A stretch of 64,000 nucleotides of DNA from Mya arenaria (Eukaryota > Mollusca > Bivalvia > Myida > Myidae): the NCBI RefSeq assembly GCF_026914265.1, contig NC_069124.1:52874388-52938387 (forward strand). Direction: 5' to 3'. The position numbers were made by a program, and so were the translations under genes. Positions 25,101 through 35,000 of this stretch are shown here, piece after piece (the stretch's first letter is position 1; the number at the start of each line of letters is the position of its first letter). The notes beneath the pieces were generated by a model. The model did not search any database and was not told the DNA's origin. It saw only the letters and a program-made list of their open reading frames with translations.

Positions 25101-26163
25101 ACCTATAAACCATGGATTGGCAACTGCCCGATATCGGTGAAACGATAAGAAATTACAATTTACCCACAATCCTTAGCGTGCGCTCAGCAAATATCGGAAA
25201 ATTCCGCAGAATCTCCGATCGGTGATTAATGGCGAGTTTTGGTTATTTCCGCCAGCTCTGCTGATACCGGTAATTATTTTTATCACCGATTGACATTTCG
25301 CATGTAATATGTTTGTAGTTTGTCGTTATTGTATTTTCTCTAATTATCGAAGTATTAATCAGGACCTAATATGTTCCTGATTAAATTTATATTTAGTTTT
25401 AATTAATGTTTTCCTACATGTATATATTCGGCCGATGTCGGATGTCTCGAAAACGACCACACGGTAAGATCTCGGAATGAAATCGCACTGCACGCGTGAG
25501 TTTGAGCTAATCGCATTTACAAAGACGAGAGTTGCCAATCCATGGTTTATAGGTCTGTGACCAAGAGTATAAAAATAAGCAAGAAAATGGTCTAAACAAT
25601 AAATGCACATGAATAAATTTGATGAAAAGTAGATGGTTTTAAAATAATCGGTGTCAAAAATTAAGAAATTTTCACTAAGTTGAAAATATTAACTAAGATG
25701 CTTATTGAATATGGCCCCAGGTCTTATCTTTAAGTCTAGGTGCTCGGACAACAGGTCATTTGCACACAGGCTGTGTAGGAATTCAGGATTAGTCCATATA
25801 AATAGCCGCTTGAGAGTCTTTGATGATTTTTTTTATTTGGCAACTCTACGCGTCCATATCCCACTTGTTGTATTCCTAGCAAAGAATGACAGATCCCTGA
25901 GCGCTCAGTATATTGAGCAGAATGATAATGGGCACTTGCTAAATAGTTCCAAAATGGCGATGCTTTGTTGGCTGTAGTCGATCTGAATTAGTGTTTCATG
26001 AAACAATGCAACGGGCACACTTTTCTCCCTGGTTTACTTCAGGCCCCATTGTGAATAAAGAAATACCAACCTGAGCAGCATTATGTAGATCGGTATAAAT
26101 CTTTGAGGCTTTAAGAGTCTGCATGAGGTTCTGCACATATGCAGGAGAAAAATGGGAATCCAT
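7107..26163 (-). CDS. TBC1D19: TBC1 domain family member 19 orthologue, complete, 17 exons
   Basis: The protein has 519 residues, close to the ~526 of the vertebrate protein. Exons from 5' to 3' on the minus strand: 26163-26071, 24051-23980, 23377-23249, 22655-22581, 19986-19923, 19094-18998, 18596-18536, 17137-17029, 16505-16405, 15877-15803, 13902-13840, 10549-10387, 9975-9866, 9090-8999, 8884-8769, 8563-8493 and 7175-7107. Every junction is GT-AG and phases match throughout. Conserved family words include EKRILKSLNSMCTEL (exon 4), RPVYAPKDFLDV (exon 6), YYEQLKSNVIAHDLLVDSL (exon 10), NSASPPKSYIRGKLG (exon 12) and LLLWDRVLAYNSLEI (exon 15). The TBC fold starts near residue 250. The usual IxxDxxR and YxQ finger motifs are absent; the second position reads VIPFHGF near residue 358. 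Catalysis on a Rab is therefore doubtful, as inferred for this family. Minisatellites overlap the borders of exons 4 and 14. The gene is head to head with CNBD2. Confidence 0.95.
7266..8287 (-). pseudogene. 5'-truncated, frameshifted non-LTR retrotransposon, C-terminal end
   Basis: A minus-strand frame (8264-7776) reads like the region after the reverse transcriptase domain of many LINE ORF2 proteins, with VKPIIIYGAEIYG followed by a GCGRFPLCIDHHVKC-like block. After a stop it continues in another frame near 7745-7560. There SLARFRCSSHKLFIETGRH and RLCRYCL...EDEFHVYFQC resemble the C-terminal cysteine motif of these proteins. The likely 3' tail near 7285-7266 repeats a TTTGAAT-like word. The 5' end stops at about 8287. 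It lies in the last intron of TBC1D19 in the same orientation. The exact clade is not determined. Confidence 0.8.
9071..9290 (-). repeat. 51-bp array carrying the 3' splice site and start of TBC1D19 exon 14
   Basis: Units start at 9071, 9122, 9173 and 9224, with a degenerate one at 9275. Read on the minus strand, each has intron-like sequence ending in ACATTGCAG and then the first ~20 bases of exon 14, GGTATCGTGTGTCTCAGCCT. Acceptor-equivalent exon starts are 9090 (the functional model), 9141, 9192 and 9243. The period equals 17 codons and the minus-strand frame is open from 9288 to 8999. An upstream acceptor would therefore add LLDCLNNYTLQGIVCLS-type blocks in frame. Confidence 0.95.
9345..9700. 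repeat. Dispersed repeat family E, partial copy
   Basis: Two tandem subunits share GGCCCATAACCCAGTCATGC-type starts and GGTTTTCGAAAGG words. They end with CATCGCATAAGCTATGCTGACC. A longer relative with the same subunits lies at 20062-21230. Confidence 0.6.
10724..10944. mobile_element. MITE with GGGCCAGT termini
   Basis: The left terminus CTGGGCCAGTGTTCATTAAA is matched by the reverse complement of the right terminus, TTTTATGAATACTGGCCCAG. A related inverted end (GATGCTTTATGAATACCAGC) touches the left side at 10701-10720, so two relatives may lie head to head. Confidence 0.65.
10964..11450. mobile_element. TTAA-flanked inverted-repeat element with a tRNA-like core
   Basis: The left terminus AGCAACTGTGCACCAGAT pairs with the right terminus ATCTGGTGTACAGTCCCT, with a few mismatches. 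TTAA flanks both sides (10960-10963 and 11451-11454). The interior holds the tRNA-like block at 11249-11323. It lies in the intron between TBC1D19 exons 11 and 12. See the separate finding. Confidence 0.75.
11249..11323 (+). pseudogene. Degenerate tRNA-Cys-like sequence (SINE-head type)
   Basis: An A-box-like TAGCTCAGTGGA and a B-box-like TGTTCGAACCC are correctly spaced, and the anticodon loop CTGCAAT would give anticodon GCA. Several acceptor-stem and T-stem pairs do not form, so this is not a working tRNA. It may still be a polymerase III promoter relic. Confidence 0.65.
12020..12815. repeat. 31-bp minisatellite with a 155-bp higher-order period
   Basis: About 25 copies of a unit like GTCAGGGACAGAGTCACAGG plus eleven bases, in the intron between TBC1D19 exons 11 and 12. 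The variant phrase ATGCATAGGGGGCAG recurs at 12422, 12577 and 12732, exactly 155 bases (five units) apart. The overlapping plus-strand frames are products of the repeat and are not annotated as genes. Confidence 0.9.
12830..13830. other. TBC1D19 intron, nothing else recognised
   Basis: Between the 31-bp minisatellite and exon 11 I see only short chance frames. The longest is a 164-codon minus-strand frame at 12948-13442 with no recognisable domain. Confidence 0.4.
13910..15795. other. TBC1D19 intron, nothing recognised
   Basis: The intron between exons 10 and 11 shows no repeat or secondary gene that I can support. Confidence 0.4.
17304..17384. repeat. 27-bp tandem repeat, three copies
   Basis: TATTTCCCATTTATTTTGAT recurs at 17304, 17331 and 17358 in the intron between TBC1D19 exons 7 and 8. 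It does not touch a splice site. Confidence 0.9.
18054..18161. repeat. 54-bp tandem duplication
   Basis: A 54-base unit starting AGATCTGTAGTAAGTTTGGC occurs twice with one visible difference, in the same intron as the 27-bp repeat. Confidence 0.9.
20062..21230. mobile_element. Dispersed repeat family E, long copy
   Basis: It opens with the small hairpin GAGGCCCAAAAGGGCCT followed by ATGCTCTACTGGCAT. It ends with CATCGCATAAGCTCTTCTGG and a second hairpin CTGGCCTTTGGCCAG. Two tandem ~185-bp subunits (about 20809-20960 and 20993-21135) share GGTTTTCGAAAGGAACC and GAAGACTGTATCGTGTTCAC. The terminal hairpins suggest a non-autonomous element, possibly Helitron-like, but this is not proven. It lies in TBC1D19 intron 4. 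Confidence 0.6.
21488..22621 (-). repeat. 42/44-bp array, ~26 copies of the end of TBC1D19 exon 4 with its 5' splice site
   Basis: On the minus strand the last copy, at 22581-22621, is the real 3' end of exon 4 (NSMCTELNIPLARK, then GTAACA). Some 25 further copies run into intron 4. Copies nearest the exon are mostly 44 bp and keep the AAAG|GT junction. The more distal ones are mostly 42 bp and read AGAAGTAACA, which still contains a GT donor-like site. The 42-bp stretches are open in frame for up to 155 codons, with SNSMSTELNVPLAR-type blocks of 14 residues. The 44-bp units shift the frame. This is a minisatellite seeded by an exon-intron junction. Confidence 0.95.
23463..23576. mobile_element. 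Tiny inverted-repeat element
   Basis: GGGTTAGTAGGT at 23463-23474 is mirrored by ACCTACTAACCC at 23565-23576. The interior has no coding sequence. It lies in TBC1D19 intron 2, less than 100 bases from exon 3. Confidence 0.5.
24052..24980. other. TBC1D19 intron 1, part without recognised features
   Basis: Apart from the nested MITE pair that follows, nothing in this part of intron 1 can be supported as a feature. Confidence 0.4.
24987..25721. mobile_element. Outer MITE of a nested pair
   Basis: CCTGGGGCCATATTCAATAA at 24987 is matched by its reverse complement ending at 25721. Similarity continues inward past an AACTAAG-type block. The element is split by the inner element at 25096-25559. 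Confidence 0.75.
25096..25559. mobile_element. Inner MITE with a 7-bp target duplication
   Basis: The terminal inverted repeat is about 30 bp, starting CACGGACCTATAAACCATGG on the left and CACAGACCTATAAACCATGG on the right (reverse complement). ACCAAGA is repeated directly outside both ends (25089-25095 and 25560-25566). It is inserted inside the outer MITE and so is the younger of the two. Confidence 0.85.
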
Positions 26164-27037
26164 GTTCAGATGATTTTTGTTTTCAACTTTTTAACAGCTG
26201 TGAAAATGTCAGAAAGTTTGAGTGACATTTAAAAAGTTTACCAGGCAATTTAACAATGCAACTTTATGCAATGCTTTTCACGTTTACATGTCTATTTTCT
26301 CCATTTTTCTTACATTTTTAAAAACAACAACTTCATTGTTTACATCTCCAATAACCTGAGAGTAAGCTCCCTTTAACATTAAATCGGTCACTGTGCAGGA
26401 AACATTGTGTATGACACAGTCGAACTCCACGCAACGGTGACGTCCCCTTTCAGGTGAATTATTATTATTATTATTGCAAAGATTTAAAATACGTTTTAAC
26501 TATTGCTGTTAACCTTTGACATTAAATCGACTCATGATGAACTTGTTTATGAGACAAAAAAGAAAACAAACTGCTTATATTTATATTACACCTTTTCATG
26601 GAGGATCTCTGTCGTAAAGTATCTCTAACGATACCAGACACTGCATGGAAAACTGAATTAAGTTACAATGTTAAAGCTTTACATTTGTGTGTAACATACT
26701 CATTTAACTATTATGAAATAAGTGCAAATTATTATTATCGCAAAAATCATGATAAAATGTTTATTGTAGCAGATAGGTCGAAGTTTCGAGCGCCACACGG
26801 TACGGGGCTTGTTCTAATATGGACGGTTGCTTACCCAGTAACTAGTTGAACAATGAGTAATGATTGACTTCCTGCCAGGTGTTCGGCATATCCTCATATG
26901 TATATAGGAAAGGAAGTAAAGATGTTTATCAATCATGGTGTCTCATGATGAACGGTCCAGCGGACTCAGGTCCTGCATTGATAGGGCCGGGTGTCACATT
27001 AATAAACACTTAACCTTAATTTGCTTCCTAATCACTA

Positions 27038-27310
27038 GCGAATTTGGGGATGGGGGCACAAACGGCGTGCACCCTCCCTAGAATCGTACATTTTTACTAT
27101 TTATGACAATTTCGGAGAACAAAAAGTAATAAAACACGCCCAAAATGCAATTTCGGACTAGAAATTGTGAAAAGAATTTAGGAGGAGTACCCCTTAACCC
27201 GTCTGCAAACATTAAAAACAATCAAATGTAGGTTTTTAGGGAAGGACGAATATCAAAAGGTTGTGCCCAGAAGTTACGCACCCTCTAACGTCTATTCCTG
27301 GATCCGCCCT
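27038..27310. repeat. Dispersed repeat family C, copy 3
   Basis: It has the family words AATTTCGGACTAGAAATTGT, CCTCTAACGTC and a closing CTGGATCCGCCCT. Confidence 0.65.
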
Positions 27311-28130
27311 TGCTTATTCTCATAGGAACTTTCAGGAGAGTGTGGCTGCATACTAATTCAAGTCTTACGTATTGCTATAAGCCAGTAAATTCGTACTCAT
27401 TTATCTTTGTGTTACACTAAATCAAAGACAGCACCAATGACTTATTCTTGCAACGCATATTTAATTATTATTGTAAGTACTTTTTTGTGAAAAATACTGT
27501 TTTTAATCAATTAATGAGTTGCGCGTGACTAGTCATTCATGTAAAATGTACATGTATATGTGCAATATACCTAAATAAAGTGATCAAAACACTTTTTCTA
27601 AAAAAAAAAACATATAGGTATTGGACTTATTGGTATTAGTCTACAGCCACAACAGGTGCGTCCCTGTATAAGCGTTCATTAAAAGTATTACCGATGCCCA
27701 CAAGATTTATGTCATTTTGGCAAGGTGCTCTATTGTGAATGCTTTATCCTATAAATCTTTCGACAAGCCTCGCAAATGATTGATAACGCTTCAAGGATTA
27801 TTTTTGTTGTAAATTAGAGAATAGCAAGCGATAAATGAACAGCACTTGAAAAGTGACAAAACTTAAATTAGAAGGCCAATACCCTGTTATGTACTGTACA
27901 TGTAAATGTACGCAAAAACTATGTATACAAATGGTCATGAAATAACGACAGTCTAAAGCTATCATACGCTTCAAGTTCAAATGTTTAATATAAAACATCT
28001 TAATGGTAGAAAGGAACTGATATTACATTTCTAAAAATCAAATCATATTTCGAATCTACAAGTAACGGCTACTAAACGTTTCCATGTTGTTTTTGTTTTA
28101 AAGCGAAGGATACAAGTTTATCTTTTTCAT

Positions 28131-28168
28131 GTTTGTTGTTGTTGTTATTGTTGTTGTTGTTGTTGTTA
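28131..28168. repeat. (GTT)n microsatellite
   Basis: About twelve GTT triplets with one or two interruptions. Confidence 0.9.
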
Positions 28169-28905
28169 TTTCAAATTAGGTTGTCAAATCACGATCAAGA
28201 AGGGCCATTATTTTTATTCGCTTAATGGTCTGTGAGATGTGCAACACATATTTTTTTATTTGATAATTTAAGATTATTTTTTTATTGAACATCAGCAGAC
28301 ATGTTCCAAAGTGTTTAAATCCTCAGTATCATTATCGTTTGATTTATTGTGATATCTTACGAGAGCCCCGTTCCTTGATAAGCTTTGTTATCGACGTGAC
28401 TACCTCTTAAACCTCATTGAAAACCTGTAAAATGTATAAATATATGATGCCCCGTCCGTATTTGTTTGCTGAAACCATTTTATGGTAGAATGATGAATGA
28501 CAATAATGATATTATTTGCTCTAGTGTGGATATCCAATAGTGAAAAGGTCTAAAGTTTGTTTCCTCTAATTGGAAGATGTAAAATGCAAATAGCAAATAT
28601 AAGTGCACGGAAATTGATATTTAATGATTCTGTAAGCCTTTATACATCCATACCGATACTGAAAGTTTTCCCAGGCGTTTAACATTATAATGACTTTGCA
28701 GTGTTCAATAGATGGACGTGCCACTCACTCAAGAAAACGGATTAATAATTGAATCAAGACTTTTTGATTGTGTTATTACAAAATATATATATTGCTGAAA
28801 AGATAAGGATTTTTTAATGAAAATCAATGGATTTATTTCACAATAAAATGAGAATGTATTTTGGATAATAAACGCAATTTTGAAAATGGCGTTAACGTCG
28901 TGATA

Positions 28906-28913
28906 TGACGTCA
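28906..28913. promoter_or_regulatory. Perfect CRE palindrome upstream of CNBD2
   Basis: TGACGTCA lies 156 bases before the CNBD2 start codon and is followed by a second ACGTC half-site near 28926. CREB/ATF factors bind this palindrome. Its use here is inferred from position only. Confidence 0.5.
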
Positions 28914-29068
28914 CAAATTACTCTTAACGTCGTTTCCATAGTACGCGCCTGAGAGACATAACAGTAAGTTCATAAGACGTGTTGAAAACGCAGTGTTGCA
29001 ATAATACCACCATTCAAATATGAAACAAATTACATCAAATAAAAAAAGCATCTTTGACAGCTTCCGTC

Positions 29069-32000
29069 ATGTCTAGCAAAAACGACCCCGACGCAACTGA
29101 TTTGGACTACTACTCAAAACCCGAAAACTACACCGGCTCAAACCTCCAGGCATTGCAGAAATTCAAGTCCGACAAAAGTAAGGCAGACAGTGCCTCAAAA
29201 AAGAAGGAGAAAAAGAAGATCGTCAAAGATGCCAAGTACTATTTCTTCCACCAGTACAAACACATCTTGAAAGACGTCATATTTATAGATGACCTGATCG
29301 ATCGGGAGCGGGACCCGGATAGCGAAGATGAGTCAGGGGACGAGGATGTGGCTGCCACGGACGCCAAGTCCACCACCGCGGACGGCCTCCATCCCATTTA
29401 TGAGGATGAAGGTATGGGTAGAAAAAGCATGTTTAATGTTAAAAATCAAACACTCTCGCAACAACATAACTCAGAATATATTTTAATATCATATCTTCAG
29501 TTATAGGAAACGAGTTGAAAATATTGAACATCAAATACTTTCGAAAAAAATAACTAAACATACTGTTTTCATACATGGCATATTTTCAACAATACACATG
29601 AATTAAAATCGAACAGTAGCTCGGTCTTAAGGTAATTAAACTGTGTACACTCTTTTTTCCAGTTGAAGTGCTTTTAAAAATAGTCGCGCACTTAAGCGGC
29701 GTACTTAAACGAAATGCATCTTTCTTGTTCAACTCATCGATTACTATTTCCTCATTAATCACACCAATTGTGTACTTTTTCACTTGAATACCTCTCAGAA
29801 TCCCATGAATAGCTCCTAGGTGTCCTAACAAATTTATTGCATCAGCTTTCATCCATAGGGAAACTGACACCAAGAATATTAAAATGCCATTAAAAATGCC
29901 CGATCGCTCCAAAGAAGTATTAGCGTGGCTAGTTGGTGCCATCGTCGATGCCCACGGTACACATTCTCTCACTGCCACGATATTGTCCACTAATTGAGGT
30001 GAATCTTGACAGATGGTGAATACATTTGATACGGTAAATTCGTGAGTCGTTGTGAGTCTTTGGTGATTCTGGCGAATCGAGAAGAGCCACGTACGACTGT
30101 TGAGGTGTTGCTAGGATTTGTTACGATTTGTTTCCAATCCTAGCGCAATCCGGTAGCGAAGTCATTTACTCAATCTAACATAGTCGTACGGACTGGCATC
30201 CGTGAGTAATCGTAGACGATAGTAGTAGATCGTGACCTTTGTTTAAACATGACGCTCACTGTCACGATTGTAGCCCCCAATCCTCCCTGACTTATCGTAG
30301 ATGCATGAATCGTGAAGAATCGGGAACGTATGGCACCGATTCGATACTTTGATACGATTGCTCACGATTACCCAGCGGTTGGAATACGAATACTGCATGG
30401 CAACAGTATTAGTACGGTCATATGAATAACAACAATATGAGGCTTCCTCAAAGTGACACTTTTATTCAAAATCAATACATACACATGTATAACAAACATC
30501 AATTTTGAGTGGTAAACCTTTAACTACTGACTAAATAATGCATTTATAGAAAATATTAATTACTGATAACAAGATTGTAGCCATATATTTTAAAGCAGAA
30601 AGCGCAAAAATATTAAATGATTGGTGAATGTTAAAAGATTTACTGTGGTTTCAAATAGTGATTTTATGAGGTAGAAATACCGTGTTTTATGACCGTTTCT
30701 TTCAAATTAAACTCAGTATCCTTCATAAGAACCATTGTTTTCGACAATTATTTATCCTTTTTGGAATATTAAAACAATATTATTAATTGTGGTAAATCTT
30801 ATTTGGGAGTAAGAGTGCACCTTCAAGATTGCTCAAATATATGTTACACGCCTTAGTAGAGTAGCAAATCGTATAAATCGTGTTGTAGCAATCTTGTCCA
30901 TTCGTACTGAATCGTGATAGAATTATAAAGCCGACATCGACTACAATATACCCACAAAAGGCCATGCATGCTAATTGATGTCCGTAAGACTGTGCCCGAT
31001 CTCAACCTATTTGGTTCTGTTAGATATTTGTTCATTCAGTTATTTAGAAGAACTGTAAATACAAATTGGCAAGGATACGTATATATAAGGTGTCTATGGT
31101 CTTAATACAAGTGTTATAGCAAAGGAAACTACTTTTGGGTTATATTATGATACATTTATTAAAACAAGACCTTAAACATTCTAAATATTCCGCGTTTAGT
31201 GCATTATTATACAGCATATTCGCTCAGCCTCCACCCTTTCGTCAAGCTCCCTGGCTTTTGGCTCCAGCTCAACCCACAGAAGGGTGTGTAAACATGCTTA
31301 TTCCAGTGAACAGGCGGTCAATCATTTCCGACGACAGAACACTCGATAATATTGGCATTATCTTAAATGTATGCTTCTTTAGTAAAACTCAGCTGAAAAG
31401 TGATGAAAATATTATACTTTCGTTTGTACACATGCTCGTGTTTCATGGAATAATTGTTCTTACTACTCCATAAACAGTAGTTTTACAAAATAAACCGAAG
31501 TACGTGTGAATATTAAACATATTTATATGGCACTGCATTCCCCGATTTTTCAAATAAGCCCTCATAATTGTGATATAAGATAAAATAACAAGTCATATTT
31601 AAAATTTACGATGATATCCGTTCTTTTGCTTTAGCTCGGAAGTGTCGTTGGCTCATTTTTATACACAGCTCCTAAAAGAGAACCCGTGACTTACGTTTTA
31701 TCATTATCTCCGCTCTTTGTCTCTAGCTCGGGAATGACCTTGGCTCTTTTTTCTCTACAGCTCCTCAAAGAAGCCACTTTTTCGTCCTTTTTGATAAAGT
31801 CATTCAAAAATTATCATTTTATTTTGTTTTACCTATTCTTAAGATAAACAGTTGTGTGTGACTTTTTGGTTAATATTTGCAGGGGTATAATATGAAATTC
31901 CTTATAATCAAGACTATATGAATACCATAAAGTAGTATGAATTTTGTTCAACCGGGTGTCCTGGGACGCTGAATGTTTTATTGTATTATTCTGTACATGT

Positions 32001-35000
32001 TTCTTTTTACGAGCGGCACTTTTGTGTATGTTATTTTGATAATAATTGCACAACTACCGTGCCACTAACTAGTTTAAAGATGTACTCTTACTCCCACATA
32101 CGATTTACCACAATTAATACTATTGTTTAAATATTCCAAAAAGGATAAATAAATGTCGAAAACAATGGTTCTTGTACCGAGTTTAATTTAAAAGAAAAAT
32201 GCCTAAAAGACGGTATTTCTCCTTCATGAGACTATAGAGTATAGTAGATCACAATAAATCTTATAGCATTCACCAATCATTTAATATTATTTGCGTTTTC
32301 AGCTATTTAATACACAGTTACAATTCTGTTATCAGTAATTAATATTTTCCATTAATGCATTATTTAGTCAGTAGTTAAAGGTTTATCACTCAAAAATAAT
32401 GTTTTTTATTCATGTGTTTGTATCGATTTTGAATAAAAGTGTCACTTTAAAAATAGTGCAATACATACATATTAATATGAATAAACTATGGTATTCGATA
32501 CGAATTGCTCATGTACACGTGGATGTATGATCTATGATCATTTGTGTCAGGTCACATCCCGATAGACGGCAAGAGCCACGGTTCGTGCTCTAACGACACC
32601 TTCTCCCCCGGCCACGGCCCTCATGCGACCGCTAGCGGCACGGACGAGCTGTGTGTGACGCCGGACTCTGGGGGCTTTGGAACACCGGGTGGCAAGAAGC
32701 GGAATATGCTCACGCCCAGCCCCAGCGGACGCCAGTCCACTGCCATACAGAAAGTGGTGGCTAAAGAATACAGACGTAAACAGGTAGGAACCTGCTAATT
32801 TCTAGGAAATCGAATGTCTTTTGTAGACGCCAGTTGTCCCTGACTGCATGCATGGAAGACTCGCTTTTGCCGTTACTAGTTTTATTTAGCTCAAGTGTGC
32901 ATCTCTTTGTTCTAGATTGTGTTTCATTGTTAGGATTCATCCCAGCTTTTTTAATTATATAGTTTATATCACAGAAGAGTATATGTTTTATCTTCGAATA
33001 ATCGCAGTCTTTCTAAGAAGAATGACAGACCTCTACTAGTGTATGAAAGATTTTTTTTTAAATCATTTAAAAAAGAAATGTTTGTTTTGCAGCTGAGGGA
33101 TAAATTCATCACCTGCATCAAAAGTGTAAAGGCTGTTTGTAGATTGTCAGCATCAGCGAAAAACAAGTAAGTAGTTACAATAGTGCTCTTACACGAAGGT
33201 AAACAAATACACACATTGATACTTTAGTGGCACCCAACATACAGTGATTAACGACCCGCGGCATGGCCATACATTCCCAAATACGGTTGTTTTAAAAGCA
33301 ATGATCTTTATGTCACCTGTAAGGTTTATTGTGTTTGATCATTGACTTTTTTTCTCATTTTGATTCATCACTGAAGGAGAAAAAAAGAAAGTATAACTTT
33401 AAGACCATTGTTTAAGAACTAAGGCATCTATTTTCAAGGCAAACCTGAATGATACTCATATAACTATTACTTCAGTCAACAACTATTGAAAAAGTTGTTC
33501 GGCGCCTCTGATGCATTCAAAACTCACCAGAAAGCTCAAATTGAAATATGACCAATAAACCATTGGTACAAAAACTCCTGAAAAACGCACTCAATTTTAT
33601 ATTGAGAAGCCTGTATGTATAAAGTCAAGAGCCCCCGTAAGTCTGCGGCAAGTTGAACACTGAAGCAAACAGTAGCTTGAAGGACCAACGTCCGTTATCA
33701 ATTATATTGGGTCCCATAATTTACTGTCACCAACAGTTGCTGCACTTCTTATTGGAATCTCATAAAGATAAGATGAATAAATATTTGAGTACGCTCACTA
33801 TTTGTTTATTTCTTTCTCAATTTACAGTTTATGTTGCTAAATAAAATTGAAGAAGGCAAAAAATGGCACGAAGATATATTTAATTGACACTTGAATATGT
33901 TTGAAATACTGCACTTGAACTGTTTTATAAGTGATTAACTGCATGATATGTAAATACGTCAAATTATTCAAGTATTCATCTTTAATTGTGTGTACTTAGG
34001 TCTACTTTAGAAGTCGAATTAACACATGTATTTTGAAACTATTTACTTTTTACGATCATTTCTTAACTTATATATAGAATTATTTTATGTTCTATTAGTG
34101 AGATAAATGTCTCCCGACAGTGGAAACCGCCCTTTACCAACACCATCAGTCATTAGCAACACCAACTGTACCTGAATAACGCACCTTACCAACACCATCA
34201 GTCCTTAGCAACATCAACTGTTCCTGAATACCGCCCCTTACCAACACTATCAGTCCTTAGCAACACCAACAGTACCTAAATACCACCTCTTACCAACACC
34301 ACCAGTCCTTAGCAACACCAACTGTACCTGAATAACGCACCTTACCAACACCATCAGTCTTAAGCAACATCAACTCTACCTGAATACCGCCTCTTACCAA
34401 TACCATCAGTCCTTAGCAACATCAACTGTACCTGAATACCGCCTCTTACCAACACCATCAGTCCTTAGCAACATCAACTGTACCTGAATACCGCCTCTTA
34501 CCAACACCATCAGCCTTAGTAACATCAACTGTACCTGAATACCGCCTCTTAACAACACCATCAGTCCTTAGCAACATCGACTGTACCTGAATACCGCCTC
34601 TTACCAACACCATCAGTCCTTAGCAACATCGGTGGAACCTGAATACCGCCTCTTACCAACACCATCAGTCCTTAGCAACATCGACTGTACCTGAATACCG
34701 CCTCTTACCAACACCATCAGTCCTTAGCAACATCGACTGTACCTGAATACCGCCTCTTAACAACACCATCAGTCCTTAGCAACATCAACTGTACCTGAAT
34801 ACCGCCTCTTAGCAACACCATCAGTCCTTAGCAACATCAACTGTACCTGAATACCGCCTCTTAGCAACACCATCAGTCCTTAGCAACATCAACTGTACCT
34901 GAATACCGCCTCTTACCAACACCATCAGATCTTAGCAACATCAACTGTACCTGAATACCGCCTCTTACCAACACCATCAGTCCTTAGCAACATCAACTGT

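Larger units (their letters stand above)
26164..29068. promoter_or_regulatory. Shared 2.9-kb head-to-head interval of TBC1D19 and CNBD2
   Basis: The two start codons face away from each other across this interval, so both promoters must lie here. Visible content: a short (ATT)n run near 26458, repeat family C at 27038-27310, a (GTT)n run at about 28131-28168 and a perfect CRE at 28906-28913. No other gene is recognised. Confidence 0.5.
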
